DNA from: Megalonaias nervosa
Lineage: Eukaryota; Mollusca; Bivalvia; Unionida; Unionidae
Reading direction: 5' to 3'
Assembly (NCBI GenBank): GCA_016617855.1
Contig: JAECUM010009757.1
Span: forward strand, 1-64,000
DNA length: 64,000 nucleotides
Below are positions 1 through 10,770 of the stretch, in pieces. Position 1 is the first letter of the stretch. The number at the start of each line of letters is the position of its first letter. Below the pieces are notes generated by a model. That model did no database searches, was not told where the DNA came from, and saw nothing but the letters and a program-made list of their open reading frames with translations. The translations under genes and the position numbers were made by a program.

Positions 1-40
1 TTGGCTTTAGCAGAAAACTTGTTTTGTCATTATTATTATT

Positions 41-289
41 GTTGTTGTTGTTGTTGTTGTAGGGCTTAGCGCCATTTTTCAGCACACGATAGGCTATACA
101 TGGCGGCCAGTATTAATGGTGGAGGAAGAACCCGGGAAAACCCCGGAAAGAACCACCGACCCACGAGAAGCTACTGGCAAGCTTTCTCACATATCTACAT
201 TGGCTGAATCCGAGACTCGAACCCACGCAGACAGAGGTGAGATGGCAGTGATCCGTAACGGACAGCGCTTTAGACCACTCGGCCCCCCT
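41..289 (-). mobile_element. tRNA-derived SINE, family A, copy 1
   Basis: Read on the minus strand, this copy starts with a tRNA-like head (A box GCCGAGTGGTCTAAAGCGC, B box GGGTTCGAGTC). A conserved core with CTTCCTCCACC and TGGCCGCCATGTATAGCC follows, and the copy ends in a (CAA)n tail, seen here as (GTT)n at 41-60. The core resembles the Nin domain known from SINEs of many animals; that match is from memory. The tail and the 5' side both abut TTATTATTATTGTTG-like sequence, a possible target duplication. The short ORFs in both directions are chance readings of the repeat. Confidence 0.85.
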
Positions 290-402
290 ATTATTATTGT
301 TGAACAGGCATGAAATAAGCATGGGCATGCAAATGAATTTTTTCCGGGGGGGGGGGGAAATAATAATGGGGGAGTGGGCAAAACTAAAATCCAGGGGTCT
401 CA

Positions 403-437
403 CACACACACACGCACACACACACACACACACACAC
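403..437. repeat. (CA)n microsatellite
   Basis: An alternating CA run with one CG interruption. A poly-G tract lies just upstream at about 345-357. Confidence 0.95.
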
Positions 438-719
438 CCGTCATGGTAAAGCAAGTTTCATTTTAGGAGGTAGGGGTGGGGATATTATGGTTTGCAAACA
501 CCCTCCCACTAAAATCGCCCTCTCCCATTGAGCGTTCTTTTGCTAGGTATATTTGTGGCGAGGGATAGGGGCTGTCAACAATAATATAGCAAGATAAAGA
601 TGTATAAATATTGTACCCTCGCTAGCTCTCGCTTCTGTATAAGCTTCTCTCGGTCTACATGTTGTTAGCCGTGCCGTAACACTTGATTTTTGTTGATCTG
701 GTGTTCATGTACTCAGTTA

Positions 720-1010
720 TCTGGCGAGAAAACACGCTTGGTACTGCATCTGGCAGGAGTCGTCTGATGGTCGTAATACCAAGTGACTCTTTAATGTTAT
801 AGACGGTATCGAAATCATCGTCTCACAAATGGTCACTGCAGACTATCTCGCCTGTCACTGGTCGCATTACGCACGGTACCAGCTACTGAATGCAACTAAC
901 AACGGAAGTAGAAATGCCCAGTTCCCTACAGCACGTCACTTCCGCTTTGACTTACGGAATTGCCGAGCGCGAAATTGGCTAGGAGCGTTTTTCCTTGTGC
1001 GATAAAAAAA
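720..1010 (+). promoter_or_regulatory. Candidate CpG-richer promoter of TRMT44
   Basis: This stretch has more CpG than its surroundings. It holds two ETS-type motifs in opposite orientation: ACGGAAGTA at about 902-910 and CACTTCCGC at about 937-945. Paired ETS sites are common in TATA-less housekeeping promoters. It lies about 600 bases upstream of the first TRMT44 coding exon. No TATA box or initiator stands out. Promoter function is inferred from motif and position only. Confidence 0.35.
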
Positions 1011-1193
1011 AAATCGATGTTTTGTGGTCATTATTTTCATTAATGATGAGGTATTTGACATAAATAGAAGATTAAATTTATCACATAAACGAAATTTGTG
1101 TGAGCACGCTAGTAGACCTTTAAACAATGGTACTGACAACAGCCTCGCAATGCACTCAGCATTTTTGCAGATGAACATCCGGGGAAATGTCAC

Positions 1194-1292
1194 GTGCCCC
1201 AGTGCTAAACACCACTATAAACTTCCACACTGCAGACATCGTAGCCATATGACTGAAAATTTTTTAAAGCTACGTTAAAAATACAAATCATA
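1194..1292 (+). mobile_element. SINE family B, 3' fragment
   Basis: It carries the 3' end of the family (CCAGTGCTA.ACA, CACTATAAAC, CACTGCAGACATCGTAG, AAAGCTACGTTAAAAAT). The tRNA-like head is missing, so it is 5'-truncated or eroded. It ends in ATACAAATCATAC before a C-rich tract. Confidence 0.75.
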
Positions 1293-1554
1293 CTCCCACC
1301 CACCCCACCACCATAAAACGCTAGTGTACCAGTCAAGATCGCCCAGCCCAAACTCATGAATATTCATACCTATCCATGGTCCTTGCCCATGTAAACCTAC
1401 CTCCGGTCCTTGCCATCTACCTAGGCCCAGTGCCAACCGATCATATAATGGCTGTGCCCTTCATGATGAATTGTCAACTGCGATATATTTATTATTAGTA
1501 TTACAAAAGTTTGACGATAAGATAGTTACTTTGATAGTATTCTACAACAGGCTA

Positions 1555-1960
1555 ATGGCAGAAGGATATTTGAGGCAGAACATTTCATTTGATTTCAGAT
1601 TAGTGGAGAGTAAAAATGCAAAGGCCTCTGCTAATGGTTTCTCCAATGCCTTGTGTATTTGGATCAACAAACCACATGTCATTAACAGGAGACTTTGCGG
1701 CTCAAGATTGAAGTATTTTAAAATTTATAATCGGAGCACCTCAGACACAACTCACATTGAGCTACTCGGACAATATTTAAGCACACAATCACAAATTACG
1801 GGCAGTGAAGAGTACGATTGCACAATTTCCAAGCATGAAGGAATCAACGAGGTAGAAGGCCTGTCAGAATATGGATCAGACGATATCATAGTTCTTGAAA
1901 GAGAGATGCTTCCCAAACAGCCTGATCGTTGTAAGGCGTACACAGAAATAATCATATATG
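1555..1960 (+). CDS. TRMT44: TRMT44 coding exon 1: tRNA (uracil-44-2'-O-)-methyltransferase, N-terminus
   Basis: TRMT44 methylates the 2'-OH of U44 in tRNA(Ser), using SAM, in the cytoplasm. This exon gives 135 codons plus one base. The first in-frame ATG is at 1555 (MAEGYLRQ); the frame is open further upstream but has no ATG, and a 3' splice site could lie at 1550. The peptide ALCIWINKPHVINRRLCGSR matches the conserved N-terminal motif of vertebrate TRMT44 (pattern W-x-x-K/R-P-x-V-x-x-R/K-R-L-C-G). It is followed by an acidic, low-conservation stretch. The exon ends at TATG|GTAAGA (phase 1), and the leftover G joins AG of the exon at 7136 to make Glu. An unspliced reading would hit a stop 14 bases past the donor. 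The start codon is the least certain part. Confidence 0.85.
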
Positions 1961-1984
1961 GTAAGATTGAATAAGTATCTCGTG

Positions 1985-2140
1985 CCACTATACCCGAGAT
2001 TTCCAGTCAAGGCGTACCTTGACCAAAACGTACCCAAGTCAAACGTACTCGGTCAAAACGTAACTAAATCAAAACGTACCTATGAATGCCATGCCGAACG
2101 TACCCAAGTTAGAACATACTCATAAAGTCAAAACGTTACA
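1985..2140 (+). repeat. Short imperfect tandem repeat, core TCAAAACGTA
   Basis: At least six copies of a TCAAAACGTAC-like core occur at about 16-20-base spacing, directly after the exon 1 splice donor. The units are imperfect and the last is split by unrelated bases. The motif is CpG-containing in an otherwise CpG-poor intron. Confidence 0.6.
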
Positions 2141-4660
2141 GTACCAAAATTTAACTTATCTATGCATTTATTACAAAAGTTAATATTTTTGGCAGTTCGC
2201 CCACCAAACCAGTAAGAGCAAAGTATATTAACACAGGCATATAGTTAGTTAAATAAGCTCCACACCTATAATAATATCAACTGGCAGTTATGGGGCTGAT
2301 ATTGCCTATTCATTAAAACTTGCAAAATCTGTTGCCACTTTTGTCAGCACACATCGGTGTATATATTATACATTTACCAGTCTTTCTCGCAGCTTTTGAG
2401 CTACCATTGGCACAAGGGTTCTTTTAGCGATGTGTACATACTATTTCCGGATCAAATCCTATGTTTGCCGACTTGTAAATTAATGTGGGATGACACAATC
2501 CTCAGTCCTTTGGTTATTTTGAATTTTGTGCTTGATATGGCAGTAATCAAATACCAGTAAGTGTCCTAAATTGCATGCATGTGTGTTCTGGAAAGATTTG
2601 CATGCAGCAAAATTGCACATTTTAAAAAACAGGTGAAATCAGACCCATATATCATTCATAAGTGTTTAGCCGTTGTAGACTATCGGCAGCTCGCTGGCAA
2701 TTAATAAATAATTTTGAATGACCTTTGTTTGCAGATGTAAGTAAAATCCCTCATCATTTGACCTGTGGTATTAGATCATTCAGAAAACTCACTTTTTTAG
2801 TATTAATCCCTGTCAGAACAGAACACCTATATATCCATAGGTTATTTGACCTGAAAAATTTGTGGAAATGAATGGCCCAATAATCCGCAGGAACCAAAAG
2901 CTAAAAACTCCAACACAGACAGTGCCAAGCACCATTTGTCTTTGCCAAGATTAATGTCAGTAAATAAGGTGGATAACTGCTAAAACTAAGACATGATAAT
3001 TTGGGCCAAATCAGCTTTGGCCTGCTGATTTATGCAGCTGATTACCTTGAATCAACAGTGATAATTTTCTTCTGCATCTCTTTCTGTTAAATACTTGCGA
3101 ATTTAAGGAGTAGTGTAACATATTTAGTGCATTAAAATCCACTTATTCCTACAAAATTAAACTTTTACATTTATCAGATCAATGCTTAGCGACAAATTGA
3201 ACTGGAAAATATCACACATCTGCAAGAATACACCTAAATCCAAATTAATTTTTGGCAACTTTTGTTCATGAGCAGTACATGAAAAGAACATTGACCAACA
3301 GTTGACTTGTAATGGGTGCTGTTGCAGCTTTTTACACGGTAGCCCTGTAAAATGACAATTTTGCATTAGTTAGATCTATTGCTTACCAACAAGTGAACTG
3401 GAAATGTATGCTGACCCACCTGCAAAATCCCACTAAAACCCAGTTTTGGTGCTTTCTCTATTCTCAATCTTTTCAACATTTTATTTATCAGGAGCAGTTA
3501 ATAGTCACAGTAAATGAGTCACATGTACTTTAGGAAGTGGAGGTGGGGCAAGCATCCAGTTTAACCTGTGCAGTGCTAAAAAAATGTACTTTTTTTTCAA
3601 GGCAAAATAGCAATTGGAATAGAGATTTCAACATGAAATTTTACAATGTGATTGTTGTGTTTGTTTAATGATTTTGTTGGATAATATTTGTGCATGTATT
3701 TTGATGGATATTTCTTTATTGGTACACTTGAGTAAAGAAACTTTTAAAATTTAGCTGCTATTTGTACTTGCCTATAAGCTAACATTTCATTGTTAGTGAA
3801 AATTCAGTTCATCTTGTAGAGTAGGATTAGTGTTATAAGCATAACATGCTAACAGTTTGATTAATCTAGGAGTATTATTGGAAATTCTGTTTTTAGTGCA
3901 TTAAAAAAACACTTTAAATTAAAATGTGTTGTCATGCCTCTATTCAGACCCAGAAAATTCATGTATGATATGCACTGTTTATGTTTGATTACAGTATTAA
4001 TTAGACAATACTTGTATATTAATTTATTTAGATTTTAAGAATTTGGAAATATTTCATTAAATACAGTATTAGTCACTTCATAGTGAAGTGTCCATTGATG
4101 TTGTTTATCCTTGGGTGTTTACTAATAGGAATATTACTTCCATTTTCATATAAATCCAAATAACTCGTATTTGCGTTATATTTTTTAGTTTGCTGTATAA
4201 ATACTTTTTGTGTTTGAGAAAATAAAAGTTTTGATTTGAATTTTCTTCATAAGCCAGATCTAATTCACAAGAAATATTTCAAAAGTCTATCCATCTATCC
4301 ATCTATCTTTCTTTTTTTCTTTCTTTCTTTCTTTCATCCCATTCAGGCAGATTTGATTTGGAAATTACACCTGTTAGAGTATGGTGTTGAGCCATTCCAA
4401 ATTTAATTATTTAAAGGGCTGTCGTTGTCAGAGGAAATTTTAGAGGCCAAGATGTTATATTATTCGAGGTACCTTTTCTACATTGATCAAGGAAAAACAG
4501 TTAAAAACCAGCCATACCTGTTCACAACTTAAGAAGTAGTATCTACTTATTTATGGATCTTTCAACATAGAAAACTAAAACAGTAGATCTCCAAACCTCA
4601 GCATGTTGGGACTTGCTCTTATTTTGGTATCTATGTGTGATATTTTCCAGTGTCGAACAC
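2141..4660. other. Intron 1, no gene seen
   Basis: AT-rich intron sequence. Two related direct repeats begin near 3188 and 3383 (shared core GTGAACTGGAAA or ATTGAACTGGAAAA, then CATCTGCAA or CACCTGCAA). A CCAT/CTTT-type simple repeat lies at about 4285-4336. The ORFs here are short and show no codon signal or known motif. Confidence 0.6.
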
Positions 4661-4664
4661 AAGC

Positions 4665-5050
4665 GCAGGACAGCTCTATCCACAGGGGCTCATAGTGTTG
4701 CTTAATTTAGCTATAATTATGCATGTACTATATAACCGTTCCAGTTACCTAAGTGGTTAGAGCATCTGCCTTGGATGTGGAAGGTCATGGGTTCAAATCC
4801 CATCCGAGTCATATAAAAAAAACTTATACAAAATGGTACTAGCAGCTGCCTTGCTTGGTGCTTAGCAATAAGAGGTTAGTGTTAGGATTAGTTGGCCTGG
4901 TGTCAGGATAATGTGACTGGGTGGGACATCATGCTACATGTCTGCGGGATGATGCCGCAGTGCTAGACATCACTATAAACTGCCACACTACAGACACAGC
5001 GATATGACCGAAATTTTTTTAACGCTACGATAAAAATCGAAATCACACAC
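4665..5050 (+). mobile_element. SINE family B copy with 5' extension
   Basis: The tRNA-like head has A box CCTAAGTGGTTAGAGCATC and B box GGGTTCAAATCCC. The family body follows, with GCTTGGTGCTTAGCA, TTAGTGTTAGGATT, GGGTGGGACATCATGC and ACATCACTATAAACTGCC. It ends at ACGCTACGATAAAAATCG and a (CA)n tract. The 70 bases before the head (GACAGCTCTATCC to ACTATATAACC) recur before the head of the copy at 19296, so they are part of a mobile subfamily and not random flank. Confidence 0.85.
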
Positions 5051-5054
5051 ACAC

Positions 5055-5395
5055 TCCCTCCCTTCTTGCACGATCTCTTTAAGAATAAATGCTGACATTT
5101 TAATTTACACTTCTCATAGCATAATAAATTCAGTACCTATGTTTAGCTCAAGCATTGGAGTTTTATGTCTACACAGAGTTAGACTTATTAGCACAACATA
5201 AGGAATGCCAGACCATTTTTCCACATTACCGGTTGACATGGTTGTCATCACACCTGCTTAATATGCAAGTACAGAAGACTTATTGGTGAACTGAAAATTA
5301 GGTTATTAGTAGGTGCATTATATATTGTTTGGTCAACCAATGAGAGGGCAGTATTTCATTCAGCTCGTTGTACTTGCATATTAAGCTGATGTTAT
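5055..5395 (+). repeat. Unclassified dispersed repeat with inverted end
   Basis: The stretch 5060-5280 is related to 40255-40490 (shared AATAAATTCAGTACC, TTAGCTCA.GCATT, GACTTATTA, GAATGCCAGAC, TTAATATGCAAGT). At 5335-5395 the end of that same repeat comes back in reverse complement, so TTAATATGCAAGTAC at about 5260 faces GTACTTGCATATTAA at about 5375 as a hairpin. No ORF and no known family recognised. Confidence 0.65.
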
Positions 5396-5399
5396 CTGC

Positions 5400-6598
5400 T
5401 ATTTAAAAAAGATTTAATTTTTATTTTATTTAGTTTCTAAAACTTCATTAGAAAATGGCACTCAGGTGTTTCTAAACTAATATGAAGCAAACCCTATCAC
5501 ATCAGCATAGAACAAAGAACAAACATGGTGCCAAGAATGCCATCTTGATGCATCTCTTTTTAGAAACACAGATTTTCTTAACCATTCGTTCTTTCTAGGT
5601 TTTGTACAATAATTCATAGATAGGATTGCATATTATTGCTTTTAATGTTTGCCTCCTTACTCATAATAAGTTTAAGCATTTTTTAGATATTATTTGCTTT
5701 GCCTCTTTTTTCATATTTTCAAAAAATTATTGATGTAAAAAAAAACAAAAAACAACTTTGACTTAGTGCCTTTCGAAGTCCACAATATTGCATTGTCCCA
5801 TATGTTTCTGGTCTGGAAATTTCTGTTTTTAGACTTAATCTTCAATCACATAATAATTAGACTTTGCTTATATGAAATATTTATTTCACTTAATTTATAT
5901 GTCCAGTGAATTACAAAAACTGTCTAATGAAGAGGTACTGCCTAGACTCAGTGATGTCTGTCATTGTTATCCATTGACATTGATGATAAATGTTAAGTTG
6001 GTGTGGGGTAGTGTTTATTTTCAGTCAGCTATTAAAACACATCCCAGTGAATGAGCTAAAGTTTGCTATGTCAGCATCATTTTTATCAATACCTGCACAA
6101 GGGCATACCATACTGAGTTACTTGGCTGGGTCAAGGGAGCATTTCCAAAGCAGTAAACAACTTTCACTCAGTTTAAATCTAAAAAGTACAGGACAAAATC
6201 GTTTTCACTTTCATAATAGAAGAAGATGAAGTTTACATTTGTTTTGCAACTTAGTTTCCGGCTTCACCTGGTAGCATGACTCCTGAGAATGAGATTGGTA
6301 GTTAAAGCCAATTTTGAATCCAACTTGCTATCCTAGATCAAGAGAAGCAGCAATTCTTTTAAATAGGATATCAGTTGGAAAGATGTCTTGCTGATGGAAT
6401 AATTTACTGTGAATACTACTGGTATCTATATCAAAGCAGTTTTTTTTTAATCCACCGTAGTTTCTTTCTTTTAGTTTGGATAGCTATACATTGTTAATAC
6501 ATTCAATATGGGTAGTAATCAAATTGCAGTCATGTGCTTTGAGATAATGTTAATTGTATATACTGGATTATTTTTGCAGATGAAACAAATTTTTGAGG
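5400..6598. other. Intron 1, no gene seen
   Basis: AT-rich intron sequence without a recognised repeat or coding signal. Two overlapping short ORFs (5872-6229) have no known motif and lack splice support. Confidence 0.55.
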
Positions 6599-6872
6599 TA
6601 CTTTATTGTTGTTATTCATTGTTGTTTTTTATAGGGTTTAACGCCATTTTTCAGCACAAGATAGGGTATACATGGCGACTTGTATAAATGGTGGTGGAAG
6701 AACCCGGGGAAAACCCTGGAAAGAACCACCGATCCACAAGAAGCTACTGGCAAGCTTTCTCACATACCCACATTGGCCGAGCCCGAGACTCGAACCATGC
6801 AGACAGAGGTGAGATTCCAGTGATCCATAACGGTAAGCACTTTAGACCACTCGGGGCCCCGTACTTTATTGT
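6599..6872 (-). mobile_element. SINE family A, copy 2, with 11-bp target duplication
   Basis: A full-length copy (6610-6861) lies on the minus strand between two exact TACTTTATTGT repeats (6599-6609 and 6862-6872). The tRNA-like head is at the high-coordinate end, the Nin-like core in the middle and the TTG-rich tail at the low end. The exact duplication shows insertion by target-primed reverse transcription, as expected for a LINE-mobilised SINE. Confidence 0.9.
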
Positions 6873-6904
6873 ACTTTGATGCGGTATTTATTATACTTTT
6901 ATCA

Positions 6905-7075
6905 CACTGGTTTGCCAAGTGTTTAAGGTGCTTGCCTTTACAGCTCACTCTCACATCTGTCTGCATGAGTTGGAGTCTTTGCTTGTCCAGCATGGGTATG
7001 TGAAAAGCTTATTAGTAGCATTCCTTGGGTTGGTGGTTCTTCTCAGGTTGCTCCTCCAAAAAATACACTGGTTGC
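6905..7075 (+). mobile_element. SINE family A, old degraded copy
   Basis: It retains GCCAAGTGTTTAAGGTGCTT (A-box region), ACATCTGTCTGCATGAGTT, ATGTGAAAAGCTT, GGGTTGGTGGTTCTTCTC and GCTCCTCC in family order on the + strand. It is much more diverged than the copy beside it at 6610, and ends about 60 bases before TRMT44 exon 2. Confidence 0.7.
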
Positions 7076-7135
7076 CAGGTTGCAACCATTTTTAGTGATT
7101 ATGAAACTTAAGTACCTTTTTGTCTTTGATTTCAG

Positions 7136-7259
7136 AGAGATCAGAGGAGACTATAACATTTTATCCAAAAACCTTTTTATGCCAAAATCACCATTTTGAT
7201 GAAGAATTAGATACACTGGAATCTGACATTGCTTACCAGTTTATGTATCACACAAATAG
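7136..7259 (+). CDS. TRMT44: TRMT44 coding exon 2
   Basis: A 124-nt internal exon between TTGATTTCAG and GTAGGT. It starts with the two bases completing a Glu codon from exon 1, then reads RSEETITFYPKTFLCQ and on to DIAYQFMYHTN, ending with AG of an Arg codon. The segment ETITFYP aligns by eye with the GTITFLP segment of vertebrate TRMT44, and IAYQ with its VYQ. Both neighbouring exons join in phase, which is strong support for so short an exon. Its 42 residues lie in the region before the catalytic domain. Confidence 0.85.
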
Positions 7260-8085
7260 GTAGGTAAACACACACACACAAGTATGAATAATTTTAGACT
7301 TTCACCTGTAATGCAGGTAAAGCATCAGCATTCACATTTTTTATACTGCAGTACATATTTCACTTACAAAAACCACTGTGCGCATACATATTTTAATGTG
7401 TGAAATGAAATTATCTACATTCATGTTCACCCACACGTCAAACTGCAGAAGTCAAGTAGGGTCTGTGCATATTATTTTTGACATTGCATGTGCAGGGCTT
7501 TCCATTACATTGAAAGTTGGAGCGTGAGTTGCCAAAGTAGGTGGGGGGTTTGTGGACCTCCCCCAATGGGGATACAGATTTTTGTTTTAAAGTAGCCAAG
7601 TGGAAAGTAAAAGTAACCAGGTAAGTCACCTGTCGCACTGCTGATAAGGAAAATCCTGCATGTGTACAAGTCGTTATTAGAATGCATTACAGAGTTCAAT
7701 CTCTGTACAGTTATGCAAATTAACAATCTTGAACATTTACGTGTTAGCTTGCATATGACCAGCTGATATTTCACCAATATGTTCAATTTTTCAGTGTTGA
7801 TTTTTTTTTTTTGCATTAATGATTATTGAGTCAAATTGGTCCTTGCAAAGCATTGCCAAATATGGTTTTGATGAGAAGTAAAGTATGTCCAGAACTGGGG
7901 TGTGTGTGATCCAGGTCATTTCAGAGCAGCTTCGGGTTTCATTCAACAACCCCATCTCCTCTCCATCCTCTCGCTTCTTCATCATCAGATCAGAAGAAGG
8001 ATGCATTTTGGCAACAGGTGATATGGTCATTCATCAAAAGAAAAAAAAACCAATGGAGCATGTGCTAAGACCACAATTCCTGGGG
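7260..8085. other. Intron 2, 5' part, no gene seen
   Basis: A short CA run lies near 7269-7280. The rest is AT-rich with overlapping short ORFs on both strands (7438-8091) that show no motif. A run of A at 8040-8049 precedes the DIRS remains. Confidence 0.5.
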
Positions 8086-8089
8086 TTTT

Positions 8090-10770
8090 AATCAGGGCTG
8101 TTTCTTATTCAAAAAGTGAATGGCATCAACTTGAGTCACCGCAACCAATTGAATCGCCTCCAAAATTCAAGATGGAGATGGTGAAATTGGTCCATTTTTC
8201 CATCAAACTCATTGAGTCCATATCCAGCAGAACCTGGATTTCAGCGAGAGAGATTTTGAAATTCCTTGGTATATTCAACACAGTAATTGAATTAATCCTG
8301 TTTGGCCCTCCTTTAATGCACCCCTTTGAAATAATGAGAGCACAATGGCCCCCTTGTCAGATCTCCTCGATCAACAGTCATGATCACACCTGAGATTCAA
8401 TCATCCCTTCTAAAGTGGTCCAGCCCAGGTTGGCTGGCAATGGTAATCCCTCTGGAGAAGCCCCAAGCAGAAATAACAGTATATGCTGACACCAGTGTTC
8501 ATGGTTGCTGTACTTCACTACCGTCAGTGCATGTGGAAGCCAGAGGAATGGCCTCTACACAAGAGCATTCCAGAAATGAAGGCTGTCATCAATGCTTTTC
8601 ACTTTTGCAAAGATCATCTCTCAGGCAAAACTGGTTCTCATTAGGTCTTAAAACTCTGTGATGGTGACCTATCTCCTCAAACAGGGACGCACCAAATCAT
8701 CTGACCTGTGTGTTCAGATTTGGTAGTTTCTACGTTGGTGTGGCAATCTCCACTTCAGTGTTCAGATCAGACACTTCTCCTGGCAGACTCATTGTTTTGG
8801 CCAACACTTTGCTGGAGAGGTCAAGCCCTTCACATGGGATGGTCTCTCCATCAATTGGTCTTCATTAGATTTGTGCACTTTTGGGGACATTCAGTGATTG
8901 ACCTTTTGTGACAAGATGGTGTCACAAATTACCCACATCACTCCAGTCCCAGACTCAGAGGCTTGGGCCATGGATGCACTGTCAATTAGTTAGGAGGTCT
9001 GTGGGCATTTGCCTACCCTCATGTGGTCCTGATACCAAAAATAATATAAAATTTATGGGGTCAGAATTGCAAGATGATTCTGATAACCCCCTTTCTGATG
9101 GAGCAAGTCCTGGGCCACAGATCTGCCCAGGAAGATTCCAGCCAACTCAAATCTTTTCAAGCAACCACAGTCACAGGTGTTTCATTCCTGCCCAGACCAT
9201 CCTGATCTCCATGTTTGGCTCTTATCAGGACAGCCTTGTGAGATAGACAATTTAAACCTTCGATTGTGTTGAGAACCTCGAGAGCAATAAGGCCCTCCAC
9301 TCAAAAAGCTTATGAGGGAAAGTGGCGTGTTTTCAGGGACTGATGCCGTACCATAAAGTCGTCCCACTGGGTGTCTCCATCCTTCAACTGGCTGAATTTT
9401 TTTTCTCTGGCTTTTTGAGACGAAACATAGGCTGAATCACTATGTTTTTAGGCATAAGAACTGTCTGACCTTTTAGCCCATTTATTTGGTCTCAGTCAAC
9501 CAAAATCTCTCACTCTGTAACTTGGCTCGATTTGTTTCAATTCGAGCCTCTAACCCACACTTCATTAAAGCTCCTATCATACAAGACATGTTTCCTGATA
9601 GCGTTAGCTTCTGCATGCAGGGTAAGTGAATTGTATGCCTTTTCTGTCAACCCAAACTCTCTTTAGTTCAGATTGGAGGGTTTGGTGGTTTTCTGGATAC
9701 AATCAGGCTTTGTAGCTAAAATGACTTACCATCCATTGGTCACCAAAGAGTTGTCACTTGCTCACTGTCTTCCATAGTTAGGTCAAGAACAGCAGCCATG
9801 CAAGATCTTGTTTATGCTGTCAAGCACTACTTGAAATGCACAGAGACAAGTCATGGCACAAGCAAATGTCTCTTCCTTCCGGAGATAGCTCAGACACAAG
9901 ATATCACCTGTCAAGCCTTTGCCTCATGGTTGTAGTGGGTTGTACTCTATTGCATCACCAGATCCGAGTCACCTCATGAAGATTACAGCTCAGAAGCTTT
10001 GAGCCATCTCTGTGAGCCTCGCGCTCAAACATAATGTTTTGAACCGAGATATAATAGAAGCTGTTGCTGGCATGCAGTCAACCTTCTCAAGATTTTATCC
10101 CAAAGATTTAGCATTACAGAGAAAAACTTTACATCTTGTTGGTCCGATGGCAGCAGCACAGATGGCCAACAGACCCAACTAGATCAATCAAAACAGCCTG
10201 TTAGCTTTGCTGGATGTGCTGGTGACATTTGATAGATAAGAAGATTTCAATATTCATCCTCTAAACTGAATGGTAGGTCACAGGTCAAGTGACCCGAGCT
10301 GTGTTGTTATGTAATTAGAACAGGTTATCATTCAGATGGGAAATCCAGCTGCTATTCTTCCCTAGAAGGATACCTCAGGTAGAGGTCAGATGCTTAGCAT
10401 CCCTTCGTTCTATTACTTATTCTCCTGACATAATAAGATTGGGCAACATATTCCAAGGAGAAAGCACATTTTCAAGTAAATTATGTTTCAGAGAATACTT
10501 ACCCAATCACATTACTTTAAATCTCTCCCGACCACCACACCTTGCGAGCATACTCATTAGTATCTTACTCAGCTAAAATCTAGTGACGCCTGGCAGTGCC
10601 AGGGGGAGGTAATTGGCAAGAATTATTGCCCTTTGTTGATTGAAATAGACAGAAAAAGACGATTTTCTTCGTTTAGTAGGGCTGGATTCACAAGGGATGA
10701 GGCTAATCTTCCTAATGTAATGTAATTGAGTAAGTATTTTTAGAGAAATATAATTTACTTCAAAATTTGT
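8090..10770 (+). mobile_element. Degraded DIRS-type retrotransposon, copy 1
   Basis: DIRS elements carry a reverse transcriptase with RNase H and integrate with a tyrosine recombinase. In order on the + strand: an RT start near 8130 (KFKME in one frame), a jump to the RT end near 8250 (EILKFLGIFNTVIEL) with the catalytic YxDD region missing, then RNase H near 8390-8500 (LLKWSSPGWL, ITVYADTS). After this come WSLHQLVFIRFVHFWG near 8850 and PVPDSEAWAMDALSIS near 8945. A tyrosine-recombinase segment CFLIALASACRVSEL lies near 9580-9625. Frames change repeatedly and stops interrupt each segment, so it is dead. The 3' end has inverted arms (about 10472-10517 against 10716-10762, AATACTTACCCAATCACATT and its complement) around a 200-base spacer, as DIRS ends often have. 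Family assignment is from motif memory. Confidence 0.75.

Noticed and set aside
113..454. 113-codon ORF and other ORFs across the SINE and CA repeat
   Set aside because: Frames arise from the SINE and the microsatellite; the VCVCV stretch is the CA repeat.
4740..4810. tRNA genes at SINE heads (also 13880, 14820, 19440, 48990)
   Set aside because: A and B boxes are good, but each is followed by a shared SINE body and no cloverleaf with a paired acceptor stem closes.
8380..8661. Stand-alone host gene
   Set aside because: The reading LLKWSSPGWL and ITVYADTS belongs to DIRS pol and continues in neighbouring frames.
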